From Vibrio furnissii CIP 102972 (lineage in GTDB: Bacteria > Pseudomonadota > Gammaproteobacteria > Enterobacterales > Vibrionaceae), in NCBI RefSeq assembly GCF_000176175.1, contig NZ_ACZP01000013.1, forward strand, positions 1,257,695 to 1,321,694: DNA of 64,000 nucleotides. The letters are read 5' to 3'. Both the position numbers and the translations under genes were made by a program. Each line of letters starts with the position of its first letter. Position 1 is the first letter of the stretch. Under the pieces are notes generated by a model. The model saw only the letters and a program-made list of their open reading frames with translations, made no database searches and was not told the origin of the DNA. Positions 1 to 7,677 of this stretch are shown here, one piece after another.

Positions 1-31
1 GCTTAAGTGATTGAATGACACTCTGCTTTAT

Positions 32-62
32 AAAAAACCGCGCTTTCAAGCGCGGTTTTTTT
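32..62. terminator. Bidirectional intrinsic terminator after recR
   Basis: A near-perfect 14-bp stem (32-45 with 48-61, two-base loop, core ACCGCGCTT/AAGCGCGGT) is flanked by A and T runs on both sides, so it can end transcription from either strand. The recR stop codon sits at its edge. Confidence 0.9.
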
Positions 63-660
63 ACAACTTTTGTCGGCCGAGTAATGAGTGAGACAGCGTG
101 GTGCCATCCACCAATTCCAGCTCGCCGCCGACCGGGACGCCGTGAGCGATTCGGCTGGCTGACACGTCATGTTCGCGGCACAACTCTGCAATGTAATGTG
201 CGGTTGCTTCGCCTTCCACCGTCGGGTTTGTGGCCAGAATCACTTCGGAAATTCCGCCGCGTTGAAGACGAAAATCCAGCACATCCAAGCCAATGTCACT
301 CGGTCCAATCCCATCCAGTGGTGACAGGTGCCCCATCAACACAAAGTAACGTCCGGAGTACTGGCCGGTTGCTTCCACCGCAGCGATATCCGCTGGGCTT
401 TCCACCACACAAAGTTGACCGTTTTCCTGACGTTTCGGGTTTTGACAGATGTGACACACCTCTTCTTCAGTGAAGGTGCGACATTCGCTGCAATGGCCGA
501 TTTCCACCATCGCCTGACTCAGAGCATCTGCCAGTTGCAAGCCACCTTTGCGGTCTCGTTGCAACAAATGAAAGGCCATACGCTGCGCTGACTTGGGGCC
601 AACCCCAGGTAGACAACGTAAGGCCTCCATCAAATGCTCCAGCATATGACTGGTACGCAT
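61..660 (-). CDS. recR: Recombination mediator protein RecR
   Basis: RecR works with RecF and RecO to load RecA on SSB-coated gapped DNA. The 199-residue protein has the usual family length. It starts with a helix-hairpin-helix region ([11 protein letters not shown], residues 17-27), followed by a four-cysteine zinc finger (C57, C60, C69, C72) and a Toprim domain from about residue 80. It is the last gene of the minus-strand run apt-dnaX-ybaB-recR, 15 bases after ybaB, as in Escherichia coli. A strong terminator follows directly. Confidence 0.97.
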   Translation of the reverse strand: MRTSHMLEHLMEALRCLPGVGPKSAQRMAFHLLQRDRKGGLQLADALSQAMVEIGHCSECRTFTEEEVCHICQNPKRQENGQLCVVESPADIAAVEATGQYSGRYFVLMGHLSPLDGIGPSDIGLDVLDFRLQRGGISEVILATNPTVEGEATAHYIAELCREHDVSASRIAHGVPVGGELELVDGTTLSHSLLGRQKL

Positions 661-675
661 TAAATTAACTCGTCG

Positions 676-1005
676 TTAGAACGGCATTTTCATGCCTGGT
701 GGTAGTTGCATACCGCCAGTCACGCCCGCCATTTTTTCTTTCTGAGCTTCTTCAACACGGCGCGCAGCGTCGTTAAACGCAGCAGCAATCAGGTCTTCCA
801 GCATCTCTTTGTCGTCTTCCATCAGACTCTCGTCGATGTCAACACGGCGTACGCTGTGGCTACCAGTGATTGTCACTTTGACCAGACCAGCACCAGATTC
901 ACCGGTGATTTCCATGTTTGCGATTTCTTCTTGAAGCTTTTGCATGCGTTCTTGCATTTGTTGGGCTTGCTTCATTAGGTTGCCCATACCGCCTTTACCA
1001 AACAT
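676..1005 (-). CDS. ybaB: YbaB/EbfC family nucleoid-associated protein
   Basis: Small DNA-binding protein of 109 residues. The N-terminus is Met/Gln-rich and helical ([18 protein letters not shown]), the middle carries the family signature ([12 protein letters not shown]), and the C-terminus is Pro/Met-rich. Members form dimers that bind DNA without strict sequence preference. It lies between dnaX and recR, the conserved arrangement in proteobacteria. There is a 78-base gap to dnaX, so it may have some expression of its own. Confidence 0.95.
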   Translation of the reverse strand: MFGKGGMGNLMKQAQQMQERMQKLQEEIANMEITGESGAGLVKVTITGSHSVRRVDIDESLMEDDKEMLEDLIAAAFNDAARRVEEAQKEKMAGVTGGMQLPPGMKMPF

Positions 1006-1083
1006 CTTTGTCTCTCTGGTTTGTCTTGATTGTTTTACATACTGTGGGGTTGATTGGTGTAAATCTCAAGCCCACAGTTGCCG

Positions 1084-3162
1084 TTAAATCGGTCTAACGC
1101 TGTCTTTATCAAGTTCAGCGCTAAAACGTCGCTCAATAAATTGTACCGTAGGATCAGCCACCAAATGGCCGATGGCTTGTGAGAGTTTGCCTTGGTACAG
1201 GCGCTCTCGCAGCTCAAGAGGCGTTTCACCGTCGTCACCAATCGTGACGGACAAATGGCAATCCTCTTGTAATTGGTCATTCAACGCTTGCAGAAGTTCA
1301 CTCTGCGCTTTATCCGTATTGAGGTGCGCGTGCGAGGGACGCAATGTCAGCTCAATCGACGCGCCACTCTTCTTATACGTTGAGTTCAATGCGAGCTGTT
1401 CCACCAGCTTCGCCGTATGCAAACGCTGGACAATGTTCGCCCACTCATCCAATTCAATCGCTTCATGAATCAGTTTCGCGGTCATTTCCGGCGTTTTTTC
1501 GTGTTCTAACGCGCGTTTGATCTGCGTTGGGGTTAACTCGCTTTTTTCCTGCGTGGGAGTCGGCAAGTTTTGCGTTGGTCGCCACTGATACGCTTCATCA
1601 TCCGGTGTGTCGTCAACAGACGGCGCAGAATAAGGCGACATCTGCGCGGCATGTTGACCACGCTGGGCTACACGCTCAAGAACCGAGACCGGTTTAGCAG
1701 ATGCCGCTTCAGGCTTTTTTGGATCCGTACCTTTCTGAGCCAAGCCTTGACGTTGAGAACGCAGTTGATGACGCAATCCCACCATCGGTGATGGCTTATT
1801 GTCACGCTCCGCCGTTTGTTGTGGCGTCGGTTGCACAGGAGTATCAGCGTGTGACGCTCTGACTGGTTGCGACTGCGGCTCTAGCTGTTGCATTGACGCA
1901 GGCTGCTGCATCGGCTCTGGCGCACTCGCGGCAGGATGAACCGGCGCCGAAGGCTGTGGTTTGCTTGGCATGGGTTGCGATGCTTGCGCAGCAGGCGTCG
2001 CCACGGGATGACTCACTTGAGGCTGGCTTGGTGCCACTGCTGCCGACTGAGTCGAAATCACATGCGTGATCGATGCTTGAGACGGTCGAAACGCCATCAT
2101 TCGCAAGGTAATCATTTCGATCCCGATGCGCGGCGTTGGCGACAACGACAAATCGTCACGCCCTTTCAATGCGATTTGGTAGTAAAGCTGAACATCTTGC
2201 GGCGTCAACGCCTTGGCCAGCCATTCAATGATTTCGGCATCAGGCTGCGCTTTATCAATGCTCGAGGGCAATGCTTGATACATAGCAATGCGGTGCAACT
2301 GAGTGGCCAATTGCTGTAGCAATCCATCCCATTCCACTCCGTTTTGCGCCAAGGCTTCGATGCAATCCATCACCGCTTGCGGTTGCTTATTGCTCATCGC
2401 TTTCAGCAGGTGCAGCGCCTGATCGGTGTCGAGTGTCCCCAACATGTGAGACACCACATCCGGCTGCACTTGACCATTCCCCAGCGCAATCGCTTGGTCG
2501 GTTAAGCTCAGCGCATCTCGCATACTGCCGTCGGCCGCATGCGCAATCATCGCCAGTGCTTTGTTATCGCTGTTGACCTGTTCGGCAGCCAGAATGTGTG
2601 CCAATTGATGCTGAATGTTTTCAACACTAATCGGTTTGAGATGGAATTGCAGACAGCGCGACAAAATCGTCACAGGCAGTTTCTGCGGATCCGTCGTTGC
2701 CAGCAGGAATTTCACGTACTCCGGTGGCTCTTCCAAGGTTTTGAGCAGCGCATTGAAGCTGTGACGAGACAGCATGTGCACTTCATCTATCAGGTAAACC
2801 TTGAAGCGGCCGCGTGCCGGTTTGTACTGAACGTTATCCAGCAGTTCACGCGTATCTTCAACTTTGGTTCGTGAGGCCGCATCGATCTCCAGCAGGTCGA
2901 CAAAGCGTCCCTGATCGATCTCTTTACACGTCGCACATTCACCACACGGTGTCGCGGTGATGCCGGTCTCACAGTTCAGCCCTTTGGCAAACAAGCGACC
3001 AATGGTCGTTTTACCGACACCGCGCGTCCCGCTAAACAGGTACGCATGGTGCAATCGGTTTTGCGCCAGAGCATTTTCTAAAGCCGTTAATACATGTGCC
3101 TGACCCACCACTTCATTAAATTTGGTGGGTCGCCATTTTCGCGCTAAGGCAAGATAACTCAT
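1084..3162 (-). CDS. dnaX: DNA polymerase III subunits tau and gamma
   Basis: Clamp-loader ATPase subunit of 692 residues. The AAA+ module holds Walker A GTRGVGKT (residues 45-52), zinc-binding cysteines C64, C73, C76 and C79, and the DEVH box. A Pro/Gln/Ala-rich linker (about 385-480) leads to the tau-specific C-terminus that contacts helicase and polymerase alpha. A slippery heptamer in the E. coli phase lies at codons 481-483; a -1 shift there gives a 484-residue gamma-like product (see separate entry). The gene follows apt by 21 bases and is probably co-transcribed with it. Confidence 0.97.
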   Translation of the reverse strand: MSYLALARKWRPTKFNEVVGQAHVLTALENALAQNRLHHAYLFSGTRGVGKTTIGRLFAKGLNCETGITATPCGECATCKEIDQGRFVDLLEIDAASRTKVEDTRELLDNVQYKPARGRFKVYLIDEVHMLSRHSFNALLKTLEEPPEYVKFLLATTDPQKLPVTILSRCLQFHLKPISVENIQHQLAHILAAEQVNSDNKALAMIAHAADGSMRDALSLTDQAIALGNGQVQPDVVSHMLGTLDTDQALHLLKAMSNKQPQAVMDCIEALAQNGVEWDGLLQQLATQLHRIAMYQALPSSIDKAQPDAEIIEWLAKALTPQDVQLYYQIALKGRDDLSLSPTPRIGIEMITLRMMAFRPSQASITHVISTQSAAVAPSQPQVSHPVATPAAQASQPMPSKPQPSAPVHPAASAPEPMQQPASMQQLEPQSQPVRASHADTPVQPTPQQTAERDNKPSPMVGLRHQLRSQRQGLAQKGTDPKKPEAASAKPVSVLERVAQRGQHAAQMSPYSAPSVDDTPDDEAYQWRPTQNLPTPTQEKSELTPTQIKRALEHEKTPEMTAKLIHEAIELDEWANIVQRLHTAKLVEQLALNSTYKKSGASIELTLRPSHAHLNTDKAQSELLQALNDQLQEDCHLSVTIGDDGETPLELRERLYQGKLSQAIGHLVADPTVQFIERRFSAELDKDSVRPI
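1709..1736 (-). promoter_or_regulatory. Programmed -1 ribosomal frameshift site in dnaX
   Basis: On the coding strand the heptamer AAAAAAG (1720 to 1714) is read as CCA AAA AAG. After a -1 slip the next codons are GCC and TGA (stop at 1711-1709), so a shortened protein ends one residue after the slip, just as in E. coli dnaX. A Shine-Dalgarno-like AAAGGT lies about eight bases upstream of the heptamer, and a short AACCG/CGGTT stem is possible downstream. Codon phase and immediate stop are seen directly. Frameshifting itself is inferred. Confidence 0.75.
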
Positions 3163-3183
3163 GAAACCTTCCGATATGGGTGC

Positions 3184-3729
3184 TTAGTGACCTTCAAATT
3201 CACAGATGCTGTAAACGTTCAAGCCTAACCCTTCAAGACGCTTGTCACCACCAATTTCTGGCAGGTTAATCACAAATGCCGCGTGCTCCACTTCACCGCC
3301 CAACTGACGGATCAGTTTGGTTGTGGCTTCAATCGTGCCACCCGTTGCCAGCAGATCATCAACCACGAGAACTTTGTCGCCCGGTTGAATAGCATCAACG
3401 TGAATTTCTAGCGTATCCGTGCCGTATTCTAGGTCGTAGGTTTGCGCAATGGTTTTACGTGGCAGTTTGCCTGGCTTACGCACAGGGACAAAACCCACAC
3501 CCATTTCCAGCGCCAGTGGTGCACCAAATAGGAAACCACGAGCTTCAGTCCCCACAACTTTCGTGAAACCCATCTCTTTGTAACGATCCAAAAAGAGTTG
3601 AATCGTCGCCTGATAGGCTTTGGCATCTTCAAGCAGACTGGTCACGTCACGGAACAGGATGCCTGGTTTTGGATAGTCTTGAATGCTTTTGATGCTTGAT
3701 TTGATCAGTGAAAGAGTTTCGGTTGTCAT
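3184..3729 (-). CDS. apt: Adenine phosphoribosyltransferase
   Basis: Purine salvage enzyme that converts adenine and PRPP to AMP. The 181-residue sequence has the family length and the PRPP-binding loop [11 protein letters not shown] at residues 122-132; the N-terminal [13 protein letters not shown] block is characteristic. It is the first gene of the apt-dnaX-ybaB-recR run and ends 21 bases before dnaX. Confidence 0.97.
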   Translation of the reverse strand: MTTETLSLIKSSIKSIQDYPKPGILFRDVTSLLEDAKAYQATIQLFLDRYKEMGFTKVVGTEARGFLFGAPLALEMGVGFVPVRKPGKLPRKTIAQTYDLEYGTDTLEIHVDAIQPGDKVLVVDDLLATGGTIEATTKLIRQLGGEVEHAAFVINLPEIGGDKRLEGLGLNVYSICEFEGH

Positions 3730-3810
3730 ACTAATTTAACTTCGATTGGCCCGATGCGGTCTACGACCGAATCCGGTATTAAGGGTTCCGCCGGTCAATT
3801 TTTACCCTGC

Positions 3811-3842
3811 AGAAAAAACAAACGCCCACTCGAAGAGCGGGC
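3811..3842 (-). terminator. Intrinsic terminator of the DUF454 gene
   Basis: GCCCACTC (3824-3831) pairs with GAGCGGGC (3835-3842) around a three-base loop with one mismatch. On the minus strand it is followed by GTTTGTTTTTT, so it should end the transcript of the DUF454 gene before apt. Confidence 0.7.
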
Positions 3843-3858
3843 ACACTTCCACATAATG

Positions 3859-4263
3859 CTAGTGATTTTCTTGTTGGTTAGCAACCAGCTCGTGAGTTGG
3901 AAGTCGCAGAAAGCAGGTGATCAACACCACAAGGCCGACAAACAGCAGAGCTTTCAACCACAAATGAGGAACCACACTAATGGAAAATGCGAAACTGAGC
4001 AAAATCACGATGCAACCACGTTGCTTCACCCTTTTGGAGACGGCTTTGTGTTGCTGCCAGTTGGTTAATATGGGCCCAAACACGCGATGTTGATGCAGCC
4101 AACGATGAAATTTAGGGCTGCTGCGCATAAAGCATGCACTGGCCAATAACAGAAATGGGGTGGTGGGAAGAAGAGGAAGGACGATGCCTAGAATGCCTAA
4201 GCCAACACTGAGACCACCAACAATATTTAACAACAGGTGACGAATATTGATGGTGAACCTCAC
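3859..4263 (-). CDS. DUF454 (YbaN-like) inner-membrane protein
   Basis: A 134-residue hydrophobic protein with two hydrophobic blocks (about residues 9-45, containing LGILGIVLPLLPTTPFLLLA, and about 78-112). It resembles the YbaN/DUF454 family, whose function is not known. YbaN lies close to apt in E. coli too, which supports the call. It has its own terminator and is probably transcribed apart from apt. Confidence 0.85.
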   Translation of the reverse strand: MRFTINIRHLLLNIVGGLSVGLGILGIVLPLLPTTPFLLLASACFMRSSPKFHRWLHQHRVFGPILTNWQQHKAVSKRVKQRGCIVILLSFAFSISVVPHLWLKALLFVGLVVLITCFLRLPTHELVANQQENH

Positions 4264-4315
4264 TTAAGCCAAACCCAACGTCGCACACGTGTCGACACTT
4301 GGGTTTGTGACTTGA

Positions 4316-4447
4316 TTAAAAACCTGCGTAACCGTTCACAACGCGAATCCACGTCAGGGTCGCTGGAAGGGTTGGGATCAACAAGGCTGCAATAAAACCT
4401 AAAAAGTACAGCGCATTGTAAGGTTCTTTAAACTCTTTGTCTGCCAT
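4316..4447 (-). CDS. Small membrane protein, 43 residues, unknown function
   Basis: A short open frame starts at ATG (4445-4447), preceded by a GAGAGAAG purine stretch, and ends with TAA at 4316-4318. The peptide begins MADKEFKEPYNALYFLGF, continues with a hydrophobic stretch broken by prolines (IAALLIPTLPATLTW) and ends VVNGYAGF. It therefore looks like one membrane segment with an acidic N-terminal tail. I do not recognise a family. It lies upstream of the DUF454 membrane gene on the same strand, about 50 bases away, and may be co-transcribed with it. Confidence 0.6.
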   Translation of the reverse strand: MADKEFKEPYNALYFLGFIAALLIPTLPATLTWIRVVNGYAGF

Positions 4448-4598
4448 GATTCGCTTCTCTCGTGTAGGTGAGGCTTACTTTCAGTCCGGCTCTGAATACA
4501 GAGACGCGGATTCATTATTGTTTTGAGGCGCTGATGATACCTTAAACAATTTGCCACAAATACGGACAAAGAATGAGGTTATTCGAGGGGAGTTAAAC

Positions 4599-4627
4599 CG
4601 CTCACACTCTGTAGGCAAGTGTGAGCG
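4599..4627 (-). terminator. Possible terminator of the RssB-like gene
   Basis: A perfect 10-bp stem (CGCTCACACT at 4599-4608 with AGTGTGAGCG at 4618-4627) lies just past the stop codon on the minus strand. The T tract after it is short (GGTTTAAC), so termination may be weak. Confidence 0.45.
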
Positions 4628-4635
4628 ATACGACG

Positions 4636-5739
4636 CTACGTGGAAGCACCTTGATAGATATCGAGGATAAAGCTACTTGCTCCCAAACAGCTAACCGACA
4701 ACTGGCAAGCATTGTGAATCAGCAAGTCTTTGGTGATGAAGTTTTTCATGCAATTCTCACCCAGTTTTACGCCTGCGGCAATGTGCTGCGTCATGTAACC
4801 ATTCGACCATTGGCTATCGAGCCCAGCGGGCAAAATCGACAACGTCCCGTCACTCAAATTAGCGAGGCCAAACACCGCAGCTACCGGCTCCGCGCAATCG
4901 GAACACTCAATCGCCCGTTCAACGATCTCCGCCAGATCTTTTAAATCAGCGTTGAAGCTGCGCAAGTTGCGCAGGTAATCGTGAAACAGTGCGCGCACCA
5001 ACAGAGTGCTCGCGACGCCTTTGTCGTCATCACTGGCAGAATCAACAATGTAGAATGCAAATTGCCCATTCATGAGCCACGCGTAATCAAACACCAAGGG
5101 CATGACATCGGTCGATTGCAGCAAACGGTAGCTGCATTTCCACGCGCCTTGCGTCGTGTCTTTCTCCGGCAACAATGCATGCAGCAAATCTCGCGCCGCG
5201 CTGGGATTATCCCGCAGATATTCTAAGTGCCAATGCAGCTCCTGCTCTTCGGGTATGTCTCCCCCCCCGTCGACTCGGAACCATTGGCTTGAGAAGTCAC
5301 GCTGATCCGTGATGTGATGCGAGGCATCTTCCAACGTGCTTTCAATGGCGCAACCTAAGTGTTCGTGATTTCCAATCGGTTTGGCGAGAAAATCTTTGAT
5401 GCCGTAGCGCAGCGCCTTGGCGACATCCGACATTTCGTCAGTGCCAGACACCACAATCATGGGTAAGGAGGGGTACTCCAAACTCACTTCTTCTACGAAT
5501 TCAATGCCATCAAGCACCGGCATCGACAGATCGCACAGCACCAAATCGGGCGCTGCGTGTCTCAACTTTCTCAGCCCATCCAGACCGTCTTCCGCCTCCA
5601 TCACCTTGTAGCCTTGCGCTGACAAGTAGCCGCTGGTGATCCGCCTGAAGATCGGATCATCATCCACCAACATAATCAGCTTTTCAGGCAGGGATTCTGG
5701 AGCCGAGAATTCTTTAGCCCTGATGTGAGTTTTATACAT
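4636..5739 (-). CDS. RssB-like response regulator
   Basis: The protein has a receiver domain (about residues 20-140; acidic pocket DDD at 26-28, phospho-acceptor D70, T100, K120) and a C-terminal region of about 200 residues. That region resembles the degenerate PP2C-like output of RssB, the adaptor that delivers RpoS to ClpXP. Similarity is by eye (DVAKALRYGIKDFLAKP; LLVRALFHDYL; LPAGLDSQ). The ATG at 5739 is preferred because GAGGT stands seven bases before it; an earlier in-frame ATG at 5802 has a poor ribosome-binding site. A run of eight G in the coding strand (5261-5268) lies between the two domains. No sensor kinase gene is adjacent. A PP2C-type phosphatase regulator is an alternative. 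Confidence 0.75.
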   Translation of the reverse strand: MYKTHIRAKEFSAPESLPEKLIMLVDDDPIFRRITSGYLSAQGYKVMEAEDGLDGLRKLRHAAPDLVLCDLSMPVLDGIEFVEEVSLEYPSLPMIVVSGTDEMSDVAKALRYGIKDFLAKPIGNHEHLGCAIESTLEDASHHITDQRDFSSQWFRVDGGGDIPEEQELHWHLEYLRDNPSAARDLLHALLPEKDTTQGAWKCSYRLLQSTDVMPLVFDYAWLMNGQFAFYIVDSASDDDKGVASTLLVRALFHDYLRNLRSFNADLKDLAEIVERAIECSDCAEPVAAVFGLANLSDGTLSILPAGLDSQWSNGYMTQHIAAGVKLGENCMKNFITKDLLIHNACQLSVSCLGASSFILDIYQGAST

Positions 5740-5979
5740 AGCTTCTACCTCACTATGCTCTTCCTGTTCACAATCTATTTTATTGTTATAAGATGGTTTC
5801 ATACGTTACTTAAAAAGTAGTCATGAAATAAGATTTATACAAATATTCCACTTTGCACTGCAGTTGCATACTATATGTATGGAATATCACGAATCGGCCA
5901 ACAAGTTGACGTGACTCAATCTTTAACAGCTGATATCCGTATAAATTACTCAAATTCGTAAAATAATGTGTCAGGAACA

Positions 5980-6855
5980 ATGAAATTAGATGACCTAAAC
6001 CTCTTTCGACTGGTTGTCGAAAATGGAAGCTACACCGCCACTTCCCGCAAGACGATGATTCCTGTAGCGACCATCACCCGACGCATTCAAGCGCTTGAAG
6101 ATTCACTGAATCTACGACTTTTGAATCGCCACGCTCGCAAGCTATCACTGACGGAAGCCGGAGAACGTTTTTTTAGTGACTGTTCACCGTTATTGCAACG
6201 TCTGGCTTCAATGGCCGAAGAAATTACCGACGAATGTCGCGGTGCATCTGGCAAAATCAAAATCTCGTCACCGTATAATTTGACGAAGCGCATGATGATG
6301 CCGATGTTCAATGAGTTTATGAAGCAATACCCAGAAATCAACATTGAACTCACCACCAGCAACCACGCGGATCAACTGGACCCAACCGAATGGGATGTCA
6401 TTTTTCGCGTCGGCCCACAACGCGATTCCAGCCTGATTGCGAGAAAAATCAGTGAAGTCAAAGACATCCTTGTCGCAAGCCCTGACTACCTCACCAAACA
6501 CCCTGCCCCAACGCACGCTGAAGAACTGAGTAGACATTCCCTGTTAAAGGGCTATCCATTGCTGAAATGGCAATTGAGCAATTCCAAAGGGGAAACAGTC
6601 ATCAACGGTGACAAAGGCCGTTTTCAAGCCAATGCGCTGAACGTGGTTCGAAGTGCTTGTTCGGAAGGTTTGGGCATTACGCTGATGCCGGATGTGATGC
6701 TGCGTGAATTCATTGCAGATGGCAGTTTGGTTAGAGTCCTGAGTGATTGGAGCGCCAACCCGCGCGACATTTACATGCTCTACAACCACAAAGATCATCT
6801 GCCTGAGAAAGTGCGCCTGTTTATCGACTTCGTGATTGCTTACCACATTCACTAA
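5980..6855 (+). CDS. LysR-family transcriptional regulator
   Basis: A 291-residue regulator with an N-terminal winged helix-turn-helix (about residues 1-60, with YTATSRKTMIPVATITRRI as recognition region) and a periplasmic-binding-protein-like effector domain. The ATG at 5980 is chosen because AGGA lies just upstream; an in-frame GTG at 5968 would add four residues. The gene is divergent from the RssB-like gene across about 240 bases, and LysR proteins often regulate the divergent neighbour. Effector and targets are unknown. Confidence 0.88.
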   Translation: MKLDDLNLFRLVVENGSYTATSRKTMIPVATITRRIQALEDSLNLRLLNRHARKLSLTEAGERFFSDCSPLLQRLASMAEEITDECRGASGKIKISSPYNLTKRMMMPMFNEFMKQYPEINIELTTSNHADQLDPTEWDVIFRVGPQRDSSLIARKISEVKDILVASPDYLTKHPAPTHAEELSRHSLLKGYPLLKWQLSNSKGETVINGDKGRFQANALNVVRSACSEGLGITLMPDVMLREFIADGSLVRVLSDWSANPRDIYMLYNHKDHLPEKVRLFIDFVIAYHIH

Positions 6856-6903
6856 GTCATCGTGACTCAGCAGAGAGTCACGAAGAAAACAAACCGATAG
6901 AAA

Positions 6904-6928
6904 AGAGGGCCACAAGGCCCTCTCTGTT
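6904..6928. terminator. Bidirectional terminator between lysR and nitroreductase genes
   Basis: AGAGGGCC (6904-6911) and GGCCCTCT (6916-6923) form a perfect 8-bp stem with an ACAA loop. CTGTTT follows on the plus strand and TTTCT on the minus strand, so it can serve both convergent genes. A second hairpin (CGTGACTC/GAGTCACG, 6861-6882) precedes it. Confidence 0.7.
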
Positions 6929-6990
6929 TAATATCGACTGCAGTCAGTGAGACCGCCTGTTAGAACGCGCGTAGTATTGCAGTGCTGCGG

Positions 6991-7539
6991 TTAGAGAAAC
7001 TCCACAAATTGGCTCAGTTCGCGTTCTGGTACTTTCATCGGCGTCATCGTTGGCGTGCCTAAATAGAGAAAACCGACGATTTGATCGTCACCTTCCAGCC
7101 CAAATGCCTGATGCACTTGTGGGTGGAACATCCAGTTTCCAGAGCGCCAGATGCCTTGATACCCTTGCGCAATCGCAGCCATCTGCATCGCCTGCACCGC
7201 ACAACCAGCCGATAAATGCTGCTCAAACGCGGGCACCTTCTCATGCGGCGTGACTTTCGCAATCACAGTAATGACCATGGGCGCGCGAAACGGCGCATTC
7301 TTCACTTTGGTCACCACCGCATCATCGCTCTGATCGCTTAAGGCCGCATTGACCAAAATATTCGACAGCTTCTGCAAACCGCTTCCTTGAGCGATCACAA
7401 ATCGCCAAGGCATTAAGTTGGCGTGGTCAGGCGCACGCAGCCCCGCACGAATGATGTTTTCCAAAACCTTTCCTTCCGGCGCAGGCGCCTCAAGTTTGGC
7501 AACTGAGCGACGGTGTAACAGCAGTTCAAGCGCATCCAT
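6991..7539 (-). CDS. YdjA-like nitroreductase family protein
   Basis: FMN-dependent oxidoreductase of the small nitroreductase type, 182 residues. Motifs include the N-terminal LLLHRRSVAKLE, the RAPDHANLMPWRF block that contacts FMN, and the C-terminal GFLYLGTP. It lines up over its length with E. coli YdjA from memory (MDALELL..RRS; SAGCAVQAMQMAAIAQG). The physiological substrate is not known. It stands alone, convergent with the LysR gene and downstream of fadJ. Confidence 0.88.
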   Translation of the reverse strand: MDALELLLHRRSVAKLEAPAPEGKVLENIIRAGLRAPDHANLMPWRFVIAQGSGLQKLSNILVNAALSDQSDDAVVTKVKNAPFRAPMVITVIAKVTPHEKVPAFEQHLSAGCAVQAMQMAAIAQGYQGIWRSGNWMFHPQVHQAFGLEGDDQIVGFLYLGTPTMTPMKVPERELSQFVEFL

Positions 7540-7623
7540 GTTGAATCCTTCTTACTTCTTGATATTGCAAATTATGCTAGCACACTCCGCGACAAGACAC
7601 GCAAGACCAATGTGCAAGACGGT

Positions 7624-7651
7624 GATAAAAAAACGGGGCCAATGCCCCGTT
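7624..7651 (-). terminator. Terminator of the fadI-fadJ operon
   Basis: AACGGGGC (7632-7639) pairs with GCCCCGTT (7644-7651). On the minus strand it is followed by seven T residues, directly downstream of fadJ. Confidence 0.88.
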
Positions 7652-7677
7652 ATTTGTCGATGCGCTCACTGCGTGGT

